DNA of 64,000 nt from Dicaeum eximium. Its lineage: Eukaryota; Chordata; Aves; Passeriformes; Dicaeidae. Position 1 is the first letter of the stretch, and every line of letters begins with the position of its first letter. The translations under genes were made by a program, and so were the position numbers. The DNA lies in contig VWZP01010489.1 of assembly GCA_013396995.1 (NCBI GenBank), forward strand, positions 179,135 through 243,134, in the 5' to 3' direction. The notes below the pieces were generated by a model. The model made no database searches. It was given only the letters and a program-made list of their open reading frames with translations, and was not told the DNA's origin. Shown here piece by piece: positions 1-11,370 of this stretch.

Positions 1-966
1 GCTGCTCCTAACCAAGCCTGAATAGAAAGGGAAAAGGAGCCTCCTGGCTTTGCCCATCCTTTCTGCCCTGAATAAAACAACTTTTGGAGTGAATCAGTTT
101 GAGGGGAGAAAGCCTCAGGGCTGAATGTTTAGCTGAGTGAATCAGTTTGGTGTGAAAACCCAGCAGAAGGGCTGAATCTCTTTTAAAACTTTTCTTTTTC
201 TGTTGTGCTCACTTTTTTCACCAGGGAGAAGCTGCCTTCAGCTCGCCTCTGGGACGCAGTTTTGGCTCTGGGTGCACCCATGGCTGCACCTATTTCCCTG
301 TTCCTTCAGGAGCTTTTTGGGAGTGAATGAACTTGTGGAAAAAATGGCATTTCTCGTTAGTATGGGCTCTGTAGAGCTGCTGGAGCGAGCGGCTTTGGAA
401 AGGTCACCGAGGCAGGGTGGCTGTGGGCTGTGACATCTCTTTTGTAGCACATCACTGCCTGCTGCGAGCGTTGCTGTCCCTCCAGACTTCCCGAGGATGC
501 TGGGGACGTGTCCATGGCTCCAGAGCTGTCACCCTGCCAGCGACAGGGCAGAGGAAATGAAGGCACCGCTCCCTGGGGCACCTCGTGAATATTTATGGTG
601 GCAGCGGGAAGGATTTCCACGGAGCTGCTCAGCCCGGGGGGAATCTGGAGCTGATTTTGCTGTTGCTGTTTGATTTGCAAGCTGCCAGGAACCATCCTAA
701 AAGCCAGATGAGACCCCTCGGTGCACAGCAGTGACGGGGCTGTGACAGCCACCTCAGCCAAGGCCACGCGTCCCACACTGGGCTGTGACAGTCGAAACTC
801 CTGAGGAGCTCCAGGGCTGGGGACAGCAGGGCAGAGCTGATCATAACTCACTGATCACCCAAAAAACACCCCAGGGGCGAGGAAAAGGGGGAAGGAATCA
901 ACTCAGATCAGCCAAGGAACTGCTTGGCCAACCCTGAACGCTTGGGAGAGGGCCCAGCTCTGGCAC
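1..966. other. unannotated single-copy DNA
   Basis: I see no repeat family, exon or RNA gene here. Short open frames on both strands overlap each other and show no splice or start context that favours any of them. The interval holds ordinary AT/GC-mixed avian intergenic or intronic sequence and ends where the LTR-like element begins. Confidence 0.5.
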
Positions 967-1422
967 TGATGCCTCAGGTTTTGGCTTTTGTATTTTTCAG
1001 GTTCTGTGCTGCTTTAGTGTGTGGGTCTGGGCTTCACATTAAGGGATGCTGAGCTCTGTGCACAGAGCAGGGAGACAAAACAATTCCTGCTCCACCTGGG
1101 GACCAAGGACAAATGATCCAAACCTCAGGCCCAAGAGCACAAACACCGTGGAATGAAGAGAGAAAAACAAGAAGGATGGGACTGGATGGGCTAAAGCTGG
1201 AATTGGACAATGAACTCCAAGGTGCAAATGGAGCAGAACTGATCAAAGTGCCAGAGCCGTGCCCGGTGTCCATTTTGTGCCCATTTTGGTTCCTCTTGGG
1301 TGCAGCCCTGGCTGGGCTCTTGTGCTGCCCAAGGTGGATCCATGGAGGAAATGCTTTGAATAAATCCCTGCTTTATTCTGTGACTCTGCCCAGCCCCTGC
1401 TCTGAGGCAGCCTCTCAAGGCA
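967..1422 (+). mobile_element. LTR-like element, copy A (inverted partner at 25785)
   Basis: A block of about 455 bp is repeated in inverted orientation at 25785-26241 with roughly 97% identity by eye. It begins near a TG (TGATGCCTCAGG) and ends with CA, and carries an AATAAA at about 1358 followed by a T-rich, polyadenylation-like stretch, which is the layout expected of a solo LTR. I see no convincing target-site duplication, because the flanks differ at both copies. A CR1 fragment begins within a few bases of its 3' end. It could instead be another interspersed repeat or a segmental duplicate; the LTR reading is inference. The frame at 1113-1739 that crosses it is not a gene. Confidence 0.55.
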
Positions 1423-1425
1423 TCA

Positions 1426-1580
1426 GCACAGGGTGCCCAGAGCAGCTGTGGCTGCCCCAGGATCCCTGGAAGTGCCCAGGGCTGGGTTGGAGCAGCCTGG
1501 GGCAGTGGAAGTTGTCCCTGCCTGTGGCACAGCGAGGGACAGGATGGACTTTAGGATTCCAACCCAAACCATCTGATGGC
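1426..1580 (+). mobile_element. CR1 LINE 3' fragment
   Basis: This reads through the standard CR1 3' untranslated end: a GTGCCCAGAGCAGCTGTGG block, a GATCCCTGGAAGTGCCC block, then AACCCAAACCATCTG near the terminus. CR1 is the dominant avian LINE; almost all copies are 5'-truncated and dead, as here. The absence of the usual GGTCCC block before the tail shows some decay. Confidence 0.85.
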
Positions 1581-2326
1581 TTTGTGACCCCTCTGCTGCC
1601 CGTGCCCCTCTCTGGCCCTTCCAGGCCTTCTCCATGCCCATCCGTGCCTGTGGAGTGGTTTATACACTTGCCAGTATTTAAACTGAGCCCAGCAGCCCTC
1701 AGCAGCAACAAAAGCCAGTGCTGTGTGTTTGTGCACTGACTGCTGATTGCCTGGGTCGGAGAAAAGTGGGTTAGACTCAGATTATTGCCTTTGTCCACGT
1801 TCCTGACCTTTTCCCTCGCACATTGCATGGCCTGAGGGTGGAGGAAGGAGGATTAAAGGTTAAGAAACCTCTCTTGAAAGAGTTAGGATGCCTAAATGTT
1901 TAAAATGTTTCCTTTGCTCAGTAATTCCAATCTATATTAAAGCTAAAACCCTTCTGAGAGGTAATAAAACAGAGCAGTGGAGGAGATCATTGGGAAGATT
2001 AAGAAGAGGAGACTTAAGAGCTTACTCTTGATGCTTCTGGGTTTATACTTTGTTCTTGTTTTACTCTGTCAATCTCTTCTAGTGTTTCTCCCAGTGATTT
2101 TATTGTGTTTTTATGGAGCAGGGATGGTGCTGCAAACTACCAGGGAAAAGCTTGTTGTTGTTGAGTGGAGGGGGAAGAACATTCCTTTGCACATTTTTCG
2201 GTGTTCCTGTTATATCTCAAATTTAGAAAGTAACAAGAAGCAGCATCCAGTTTTCATTAGTGCTTCAGGGTTTGGTTGGGTTTTTGTTTTTTTTTTTTTT
2301 TTTGGCACATATGTTTTCATTTTCAG
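1581..2326. other. unique DNA, possible intron upstream of the 2327 exon candidate
   Basis: No repeat beyond a poly-T run at about 2285-2303 is visible. The poly-T run followed by TTTTCATTTTCAG makes a plausible polypyrimidine tract and acceptor for the exon candidate that starts at 2327. The hydrophobic open frame at 1977-2417 reads through this tract and has no independent support as a gene. Confidence 0.4.
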
Positions 2327-2413
2327 GCGTCTGAAGGAGAAGATGAAATTTCTCCTTCTCAGCCAGCACTGGAGGACACCAGGACCAGCAGATTCCCGGG
2401 ATTTTGGTGCCAG
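2327..2413 (+). CDS. possible internal coding exon (unidentified gene)
   Basis: An 87-nt segment lies between a good acceptor (long T-tract, then TTTTCATTTTCAG) and a moderate donor (CAG|GTAGGA). It is exactly 29 codons, so a symmetric exon is possible. In frame 0 it is open and reads as an acidic, Ser/Pro-rich, probably disordered segment starting ASEGEDEISPSQ and ending FPGFWCQ; frame 1 is also open, frame 2 meets TGA at its first codon. I do not recognise the protein. Nothing upstream gives a start codon or promoter, so if real this is one exon of a gene mostly outside the window. The chance of such an arrangement arising by accident in 64 kb is not small. Confidence 0.27.
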
Positions 2414-4525
2414 GTAGGAGCCTGGTAACGTCCTTTGTCTCCTCCTTTTAGGGTTATCCCTAAACCCAGCAGCAGTGGGAAGCACAGTGATGGTTTTTTG
2501 GGACAAAGGGTCGTGCTGTGACTGCTTCCCTTATGTGAACGTTCCTCTTGACGCAGCCTGGCTGGTGGCTCACTTAATTTGCTACAAAAAAAAGCAAAAA
2601 AAAAAGGAAAAATTACATGATATTCACGTTCCTGGAGGAGTTGTGTGTTCCATCTGGATACTGCAAACCTGTGAATCCTGTCCAAATAACTCCTGTGTTC
2701 TCCTTGCTTGGTTTTTGTGATTCTTGTCAGTTAAATATATCCAAGAGCTCCTGAGGCAGGAGCATGAGGGCAGCTCGTGCCTGGCACAGCCAAGGAATGC
2801 CCTTGGGAGATGCTCCCGTGGAGCATTTGCTCCCTGATCAAATCCCAGCAGCCTGGAATTCTGTCTGGGATGGCTCACAGGTGGGTGTTGGCAGGAATTC
2901 TGTGGAATTCCCACAGAAATGTGTTTTGTCAGGTCGGGTGTGAGCAGGCCTCGGAGCTCCGGGCCCGGTGCTCGCTGCCGCGCTGGCTCTGGGGGCACTG
3001 GGGGATGCTAAAAGGCTCCTCTCCCTCTTAATTTTGGTGTTTCTATGGAAACAGATCCCAAACGGGAATTGTTTTTTCCTGCTTTTTCTCATCCTGGTTT
3101 CGTCAGTGGGAAAAAGTGAAACTTGGGATGGAAGCCAGGGCAGGTGGCTGTAGGTGTTGCTGTGGGGGCAGGACCAGGCCTTGCTGCTCACGTTCCTCTT
3201 CACTTCCAAACCAAAATATGTGGAAATAGGGACTCCAAAAGCTTCAGCTCTTATCTGGGAGATGATTTCTGAATTTTATTCAAAAAGTGACTTGTGTGAC
3301 CATGACTTCAGGCAGAGCATTGCCACCAGCTGGAGGGAAGGAAGCTGCAGAGTTTTTCAGATTTCTCCTAACCCCTGACCTGGAACACCTCTAGCTTGGG
3401 TTTCAGGAATAAAAACCCAAACTCTGAGCACCGTGCCATTATGAAAATAAAATATATTTTTGGGAAAGAGAATTTGGATGAAAAGGTTTTTGGGCCTGGC
3501 CTGTGTTTGTCAAAGAGATGAAAACCAGCAGCTCTTTGCTGTCTGAGGCATTTGGGTCTTCTCTTCATCACCACAAGAAGTGCAGGATAAGGAGGTGCAA
3601 GCTCAGGGTGAAAGTTGGGAGGAGAAATCCCTCTACAAGTCATCAGTGAAGCAGCTTCTTGGCAATAAAAACTTCAGGAATTGTTTTCCCTTTGGTGATA
3701 ATCTTGGAAGTCTGGACACTGAGTGCTTGGCTGGAGAGGGACCTGGACCTCTGGGGGCTGCAGGACCTGGTTCATCTAATGGATTTGGTGCTTTTGAGTT
3801 TTTTCTAAAACTCCTCAGCGTCACAGCAGGGTCACAGGTTCCACTATGCTCCAGGTGTTCCTTGTCTTTACTCCAAGGTGTCTCCACTAACGGATCACAT
3901 TTTGTTTCATACCTGGCTTGGTGAATCCTTCAGGCCCAGCTATCCCAGAACCTGGCAAAAATGAGGAGTAACTCCAATAATTTTGGTTGTTACTGGTCAA
4001 ACTGGGCTGAACCTCTGGCTGCATCCAGAGGAGAAAGAGTGAAAAGGGAAGGAAGGAGGATGGTGAGCACGTGGTTAGGTTCAATCTCAAACCAAACAGG
4101 AGAGTTTCTCACAGGTTGGCTTGGGAATAATTCCCTTTTTGGGACATTACTCCTCTCTGTGGTGTTCAGGGACAAAGAACAGAGCTCAGGAAGATGATCT
4201 GTCCTGATATCTGTGACAGGAGGGAGAGCTGGCCTTGCCCTCCTTGTCACCCTGAGAAGGGAAAGCAGAACTGTCCAAGGGTTTTGAGGCTTTTCCCAAA
4301 TCTCCCCATCCAGAGCTGGGCTGGAGCCCCTGATGGGATCTAAGCTGGGTCTAATTCTTAAGATCAGCACCTTGTCATGGTCTTCTTCAGCAGCCAGCTC
4401 TGCTCTGTGTACCTGGTTCCCATCCTCTCAGATGGAGAGGCTCAAAGGGAGACTCCACTAGAAAAATCTTCTATTCACACAGAAAAGAAAGAGTTAAACT
4501 TTTTTTTTCCCTTTTCTTTTTTAAG
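2414..4525. other. unique DNA with scattered splice-like signals
   Basis: The interval contains no CR1 or tandem array. It has GC-rich patches around 2940-3010 and a strong acceptor-like stretch (TTTTTTCCTGCTTTTTCTC, then CGTCAG at about 3105) with only a weak donor after it. Open frames here are short and overlap on both strands. A 13-nt interval bounded by good splice signals at 4526-4538 is described under findings. Confidence 0.4.
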
Positions 4526-5028
4526 GGCCTGCCTTGCTGTAAGTTTTGGTATTTAAAATTAATGAAGAAAATGAGAAAATAATGTGGCTCGGATTACTCC
4601 TCCTCAGCTGTCTTGCTTTTTCTGGCAAATTGTTGCTTGTAGACGTCTGGCATTTTATTTCTTTTTGGGATTTTTTTTTTTTAAGCACTGACATCTCTCA
4701 TCATGCTCTATATAACTCTTTCTTGGGAATTCTGTGACGAGTGGATGGCCCCTCATTCCTGGTCCTGCTCCTCAGGGCATCCTTTTGCAAAGCCCTTCTC
4801 CCCCTCTTCCTTCCCTCCTCCAACCTGTGGGCGTCTGACTCAGAGAGCTGGAGACTCATTCTGGAGTTTTCACGTGTAACTTCTCATTAATTAACTTGTG
4901 ACTCAACATGTTCACATTAGAAAAGACAGGATTTGCAGTCTTGCTTTTGCATTTTCTTGTTTTTGATGCCTCATGGGTGCATGGTAGAATTCCTTTGGAG
5001 ATGGTAACATTTGTAGGACAGATCAAGT

Positions 5029-5168
5029 TGTGGTTGTCCCATCCCTGGAAATGTTCCAGATCAAGTTTGGAGTAACCTGGTCGAGTGGGAGGTGTCCCTG
5101 CCCATGGCAGGGGCTGGCATGGGATGGTTTTAAGGTCCCTTTCCACCCAAACCAGTCTGAAATTCTCA
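5029..5168 (+). mobile_element. CR1 LINE 3' fragment
   Basis: The order TGTCCCATCCCTGGAA, then GGTGTCCCTGCCCATGG, then AAGGTCCCTTTCCACCC and AAACCAGTCTGAAATTCT gives the CR1 3' end reading rightward. The decayed terminal repeat ends only a few bases before the acceptor of the exon candidate at 5174, so that acceptor may simply be CR1 tail sequence. Confidence 0.85.
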
Positions 5169-5173
5169 TTGTA

Positions 5174-5245
5174 GGGCTAAAGAAGGTTCTGGCACTGGAC
5201 CCAGGCTTGAAAGGAAAAGATCTTCTGGAAGCAGTGAGGTTCTTG
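5174..5245 (+). CDS. weak candidate exon (unidentified)
   Basis: A 72-nt segment lies between CATTGTAG and a consensus donor GTGAGT. Two frames are open; the third starts GGC TAA. One open frame reads basic and Ser/Gly-rich (AKEGSGTGPRLERKR), the other reads LKKVLALDPGLKGKDLLEAV. Frame 1 is compatible with the exon candidate at 2327-2413, either directly (frame 1 of that exon) or through the 13-nt interval at 4526-4538 (frame 0). Against it, the acceptor sits on the tail of a CR1 insertion and the pyrimidine tract is poor. Treat as a hypothesis. Confidence 0.14.
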
Positions 5246-5365
5246 CGTGAGTGCTGCAGTGGTGGGAACTCCTCTGCCCATATTGCCCTGCCCAGTTGGC
5301 CATGCCCTCCCAAATTCTCCAGGTCAAAATCCTGGCACTGAGCTGGCTCTGACAGCGTGGCTGGG

Positions 5366-5646
5366 TTGGGCGTCTTCCATCACGTTGGATTGAGCGGCTT
5401 CCATCACGTTGTGGTGGGCATCTTCAGCCATGCTGGGTTTGGTGTCTTCCATCACATTGGGTTGGGTGTCTTCCATCACACTGGGTGTCTTCCATTACAT
5501 TGGGTGTCTCCCATCACGTTGGGTTGGGCATCTTCTATCAAACTGGGCATCTTCCATCATGTTGGGCGTCTTCAATCCCATTGGGTTGGGCATCTTCCAC
5601 CACTTTGGACGTCTTCCACCACGTTGGGTTGGGCGTCTTCCGTCAG
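5366..5646. repeat. degenerate minisatellite, GTCTTCCATCACGTTGGGTTGG type
   Basis: About a dozen imperfect units of roughly 16-29 bp built on the phrase GTCTTCCATCACGTTGGG run head to tail. Length variation comes from optional GGTTGGGC insertions. All three forward frames stay open over much of it, which produces spurious His/Gly-rich frames. Confidence 0.85.
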
Positions 5647-5659
5647 CCATGGGTCCAAA

Positions 5660-7325
5660 TTCCCACATGTCCCACGTGCAGAAGGTCCAACCCCTCCAGC
5701 TGCCAGGCTTGCAAATGAGGAGGTGTTAATGAGCGTGAAGGCTCCTGGCAGCAGCTCCTCAATTCTCCTGAGGTTTGGGAAGTGCTGGGTGTCCAGACAC
5801 TGCTTCCATTGGAGCAGGGTGGGGCGATGGTGGCCATCCCAGAAGGAGACATTTGCAATGGATTTGTCCCATTCCTACAGCCACACTTGAGCTCCTCAGA
5901 GGGGACCTCCCTCCTCCTGAACTTTAAATGTCCATAAAACCCCCCAGTTTCTCTTTCTTCCACTTTGCACTTTAGGAACAGTTGGAAAACTGAAGGAAAA
6001 ATTGTTAAACTGCAGCAATTGAGTCGAGCATCCAACTGCAAGCCCAGGGCCAAACCTCTGACAGGGAAAACAACTCCAAGCCCTCCTGCACCCAAATAAG
6101 TCCAATAAAAGCTCCAAAGTTAATCTTTAACTTGAGCTCGCAGGATTGGGGTCATTAAAGTTATTAAAATCCAGTTGTTGGAGGGCTGGGGGACTCCATA
6201 AAGGAATCTGTGGCTCTGGGAGGAATTTTGCCCAGGAGTATTTCCTGGTTAATGCAGCTGTTGACTGGCAAATTGCTTTGCTGTCTGGGTGAGTGCTGGG
6301 ATGCTTCCATATGGAATTGCTGCTGCTGCTGCTGGAGGTGAAGGCAAAGAGTGGGAAAAACTCCCAATAATTCAACCCCGGTGTGGGATTCAGGCTCCTG
6401 GTGCACTGTCCCAGCTATAAATATTAAACCTGGATTTGGGATGGGATTTCAGCGTGGCCTGCTGGCTCCTCTTCCCGACCTCATCCATCTCCAAGCCAGA
6501 GGGGTGGGCTGCAGGATGTTGCTCTCCTCTCCTCTCCTTATCCATTTTTCCTCTCCTTATCCATGTTTCCTCTCCTTCCATTAATCACTCTAATGGCAAA
6601 CTGGGGGAAAAGGAGTTTAAAAATCCCTATTTATCTGCAGGAACACGTCAGAACCAGAGCCAGCTCTGCCCCACAATGCCTGGGGGATGGAAAAGCTTTG
6701 GATTTTGGGATCTGGGGGATGAAAGATCGCACACTACTCCGTGTCTGCAGGGAGGTGACTTTCCAGGGTCACAGAGTGCTGGATTTGTTCCTTTGAGGGC
6801 TCTAAACCCTCTTTGCAAGGGGCACGTTTGAGTTATGAGTTGCAACTCCACCGAGTCCCCGCGTCTGGGCAGAAACGATCCCCCAGCTCATTGTAAATGC
6901 AGGCAGGCCTGCAGTAAATGGGATTCAATTAGCAGGAAAAAGCTTGGAAAACCAGAGTTTCTTTGCACTTAGGAAGGCTGGAAGAGGGGGAAGAGGGCAA
7001 GCCTGGGGTTGCTGAGCCAGACGTGGTGCCTGATTCGTGCTTCAGTGGGGAAGCTGCTCTGGTTTGTATTAAATTTTAGATTGTGTAAGGTTGGAACTGA
7101 GTCTGACTGATTTAAGTTGTACCAGGCTGAATTTCAAGTCCCAGCTCTGATCACTTTAAACATTTCTTGACAGGCTGCAGAGCATTCTCCTGTTAGACAG
7201 GAGATATCACCTGGTAATCTTTCCCTTCATGAGAAAATTCACCTATTAAAGCAAAATTTTTCACTATGAAAATGTATTTGATGGGTTTTTTTCTGAGTGG
7301 ACAAGTTTTTTCAATCTGCCTACAA
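5660..7325. other. unannotated single-copy DNA
   Basis: I see only short low-complexity features, such as CTCTCCTTATCCATTTTTCC repeated about twice near 6527-6577 and a CTG trinucleotide run near 6320. No exon with paired splice signals stands out; GTGAGT at about 6289 has only a 31-nt candidate body before it. Confidence 0.45.
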
Positions 7326-7482
7326 CTGCTGTGGCTGCCTCATGAAAGTGTCCAAGGCTGTGTTGGACAGGGCTTGGACAACCTGGGATAGTGGAAGATG
7401 TCCCTGCCCATGGCAGGGGTGGAACTGGATGGGCTTTGAATTTTCTTCCACCCTCAACTATTCCACAATTCTATGATTTGGA
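7326..7482 (+). mobile_element. CR1 LINE 3' fragment, diverged
   Basis: GTGGCTGCC, AACCTGGGATAGTGGAAG, TGTCCCTGCCCATGGCAGGG and CCACAATTCTATGATTTGG occur in CR1 order. The usual AAGGTCCCTTTCCAACCC block is diverged to AATTTTCTTCCACCCTC. Confidence 0.85.
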
Positions 7483-9595
7483 GTTTTCACTGAAAACACA
7501 AACACTTCCAGCCAATACTTTTTATAAACCCCAAAGTCATTTCATTTATTGGAAGGCCTTTTCAGAGAGGAGGCGGGGGGGAAACATTGGAAGAGCTTTG
7601 CTGGCTAAACCTGAGAAAAAGTCTGTGTTACTTAATTCCCTTGCAGAAACGTGTTTAGTTCCACAAATGCAAACGTGCCGGCGCTGCAGGTGTGCGAGGG
7701 GGTGATAAGTGCTGTTCACACACTTAGTAAAGCAATGTGGAAATAAATGACTACATTCCCGATTATTTGAAACTCCTGACGGATTCCTTATGGAAAGGAA
7801 ACAGCCAGTCCAAATAGACTCAGCCCTGAACTTGTGTGGAACGGATGAAACTCTGCGAAGCGCCCGAAAGCGCGACGGGAAAACGCAAAATCCCACGTGC
7901 TTGGAGGGAAAAGTTCCAACTTTGCGGCCAGGAATTCTAACAATTATTGCACAGTGCTGGTCTCCTTCCTTTTCCCATCCTGTCCAGGCTGCTGTGATGG
8001 ATGCACCTCACTCCCAGGCAGAGAGCATCTCCAGCAGGAATGAAATCCCCCCGTTTTTGGCGGAGCGCAATCATTAGGCTGATTTTCCTCCATAATGAGG
8101 TGTTGTGGAGTACAGCTCCATTGAAAAGCCTTTAAATAATGTTAGCATTGAATATAATAACCTTCCAGGGAAATCAAATCCCTCGCCGCCTCTGGTTCTG
8201 CCTCTGAAAGGGAATCAATTTTCTTTGCCTGATAGCTTTCCCCAGCACTTAACACAGATGGGGGAAGGCACTCATTGTGAGGGTTGCCCAGGAATTGCCT
8301 TCTGAAGGTCACATCTTGGGGAGAAAAATGAAGGGAAAGAAAAGAAAACAAGGTTTGGTGACCCCTATCCTGATGGGAAGGACCTGCTGCAGCTGCTTGG
8401 GTGGGGAGACGGGCTGGAGTGCTCATGGTGGGGTTTGTTTGTAGGTTTTAATTATAGATACAATGAGTCTGTGTGCCTGTCTTCCTTAAAATTCCAATCA
8501 GGAAGGCAATGCTAGCCTGGGTTTGGGCTCGGTGGCTGTTTGGGTGTCCGTGGTTGAGCTGCAGCCTTCTCGGCGTGCACAGTCCGAGCCAGCTGGAGCA
8601 TCCAACACGTCGCTTCCCTCGCTTTGGAGACAAAGCACCGCAAGGAATAAATCCAAAAATCCCCCATTCCTGTCTGGCTGCTCCGCGGCTTCGCAGGGAA
8701 ATTCCCAGCAAAGTGCAAAATCAGGGAGCCCTTTAGTAATAACACACTTAATTCCCCTCCTTGTGGAGCATCCATGTGGCAGTTCCTTGGATTTGCTCCC
8801 CTCTGCAGCTGTGCAAACCAGGAATGAATGTTTTGGGGTGAAACCAGGAGTGCTCAGGCCACTCTCAATTCCTGTAGCACAACCCCCGGGAGGTCGGGAT
8901 GGATGAGCTTCCAGGGATAACAGGAGGCAGGATTTGGCCCAGGATGGATCCTGTGCAAAATGCAAAGGGCAGGGATTGTGCAGGACAGGGAATGAAAAGT
9001 CAGAGTGGGGGTTCAGGTACCGAGGGGGAACATTGCCCAGGAAAATCCCACTCGGAAATCGTTTTCCCCATAAAACCCCAACTGCAGAGCGTCACCATAA
9101 TGCGCCCTAATGACAGGGAGGGGGAGGTGGATTTTAGAAAGTGGTTTTAAAAAAGCTCTGGAATCCATCTGGATTCTCTTAGGAACAAGCAAAACCTCAT
9201 CAGGGACCACTTCAAAGCCCATTTCCTCCTGCCTAAATTATCTCGTGTGCGCCTGCTGCTGCATGGACATTGTTCCATTAGGGATGATTTTTGACTCTGC
9301 CTAATCTGAACAAACTGCACAATATTCCAGGAGTGTTTTCCAATTTGTTGGGAGCCCTGATTCCTGCAGACAGTCTGGCTTGGCTTTGGAGGTGGATATA
9401 GGGGGGGATTCACAGCCCCCCTGCTTGATGTCCTGCCCAGAGGCTTTGGAAAATGGAATTCATTGGGGTTTTTTATAGGAAGTATGGCATTTTTATAATT
9501 CTAGATTTTCTATGTCTTCTATATCTTTGTATCTTTATCTGTATTTCTATATCTATAGAAATAGTGCATATGAATGTATTTTATCTATAAGCCAT
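7483..9595. other. unique DNA with CpG-bearing patches
   Basis: No mobile element is recognisable. Patches around 7660-7720, 7830-7900 and 8560-8700 retain several CpGs, unusual for decayed intron sequence, but no gene structure is visible. From about 9500 the composition becomes AT-rich with TCTATATCT-type simple sequence. Confidence 0.4.
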
Positions 9596-9713
9596 AAAAA
9601 TTCATAAGGAGGGGTTTGTACCCCCCAAAACTTTGCTAGGCCAGAAAATTCATAATGGTGGAGCAGGATTTTAAACTCCCAAAACTTTGTTAGGCCAGAA
9701 AAATTCAGGTTGT
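9596..9713. repeat. imperfect tandem duplication, ~58-bp unit
   Basis: Two adjacent units share ATTCATAA near their starts and AAAACTTTG, then TAGGCCAGAAAA near their ends. The first has a homopolymer expansion of C (GTACCCCCC) and the units differ by several substitutions. No function is evident. Confidence 0.65.
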
Positions 9714-11370
9714 GTGGATGCTTAAAGAAATTAGGTTTTCAGGGAGCTGAAATTTGCTCCTACTGGAAGTAAAGCTGTGTGGATAATGAATTTTTAAGGC
9801 AATTAATGGGGCCAAACGGAAAGTAGATCCAAATGAAATAGTTTTTGTTTTTTTCTTTAGTGTCAACCTAAATAATTTCCTTACATCCCAGAGGAGCTCT
9901 GGAGGGGAGTTTTTGGGGTTGGTTAATCCTATTGATGTTTAACTTTTTTTTTTTTTTCAAGTGGATCAATTTTGCCATCTTGGAATGAGGCATCGGGAGG
10001 AAACATTCTGAATCTGCTAAATTCGGAATTCACATCTCATCCCTCCCAAAACACTGCTCTGCTAATTTTAAATTAATCCCTAAATTTATGCTCCACAGAA
10101 GGGAAACGAGTGGCAAGAACAGACTTGAATTTTTGGCAGAGAATTTAGAGATGCAGCCCTGGGGAGGAGCTGGAAGACGCCGATGGATCCTAGGGAAGCA
10201 CCAGAGGTGACACCTGGGACATCCTGGAGAGTTTTTGCACATTCCCTGCCCCTTTCCCACACAGATTCAACCTCTCTCCTTGTCCAAACCCCACTCAGGA
10301 AAACAAAGAAAATAAAACCACAGCAGCACAAAGCCTGTCTTGAAATCCACACAGTTATGGGGCTATGCCTTGAAATAATCCGAAATAATCCACTGAAAAA
10401 TTCCTGTTTTTTCAATAAGGTGTTTCAGGTATTCTTTCAGACCTGGATAGTTGCTAATTCTGTGCAGACAGGAAAAAAAAAAAAAAAAACCAAAACAAAG
10501 CAGGGATGAGATTTTCCACAGCTCTCTTTGCTCAGTGAAGGGAATCAAAGATGAAACATTTATGACGTGCCACAAATCAATATCAGCCTGGCGAGGCTTT
10601 GACGCGTTTGTACCTTTTATGAAGGAGTAAAGAGGATGGAAAATACATGGAAAAACAATCCTGCAGAGCACAGACACCTCTGTGTGTGATCTGATGGGCA
10701 GTGAGGGATGCACCCCCAGCTGGGAACACGCCAAACATGACCTGAAAACAAAGAATTCAGAGCTCAGACGAACCAGCTCCCAGTGGGCTCCCTTTTATTA
10801 AAACAAATGATATTCGCGTTTTATGAAGTTCATTTATCCTACAGCTGAAGAGCGAGGTGATTTTTATTCTCTGGCTTGGGAATACAGGGTTTTATTTAAG
10901 TTTCTGAATGGCCAAACCGTGCTGAGGGCACGTAGCAGAGCCTCCCGTGTCTGGGTTTTTCCGTGGGCACAGCTGGGTGCGGAGTGTGGTGCCAGGAAAA
11001 GGCCAAGGGACAACGGCAATTAATAAAATGTGAGGTTTTTAGAACATGTCACTTAAAACACAACTCTTCTCCACTGGTTTGCTGTAAAAAAGGGTTTCCC
11101 AGTGTGGTTTTCCACAGCTTGAAATCAGCCAGGGTTTGGACAAAGGTTGGGAGGGGCTTTTTGGCAAATTGTCGGTGAGGTTTGACAAGGCTTTGCCAAA
11201 AAATGAAGGAAAATCAGAGGGTTTGGCTCAGATTTGGACTTGCGCAGAGGGCAAGGACACACAAAGACAAGGACATTTTGGAACGAGCCAAACCCTTGCT
11301 CTTTTGGCCCTGTGCAAATCCCAAATGGGAGCTGCTGACCATGAGCCACCTTTTGGGAATGATGGAGAGG
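9714..11370. other. unannotated single-copy DNA
   Basis: Apart from poly-T at about 9946-9958 and poly-A at about 10471-10490, no repeat or gene is recognised. The block around 10540-10640 contains CpGs and a CACAAATCAATATCAGCC stretch that looks unique. Confidence 0.4.

Noticed and set aside
1977..2417. 146-codon hydrophobic frame resembling a membrane protein
   Set aside because: The hydrophobic part comes from T-rich sequence including a poly-T run, and the frame reads across the acceptor of the exon candidate.
9440..9960. AT-rich stretch tested as a third C-depleted insert
   Set aside because: C and G are both present in ordinary ratio (CTTTGCTAGGCCAG, GTACCCCCC), so there is no one-sided loss.
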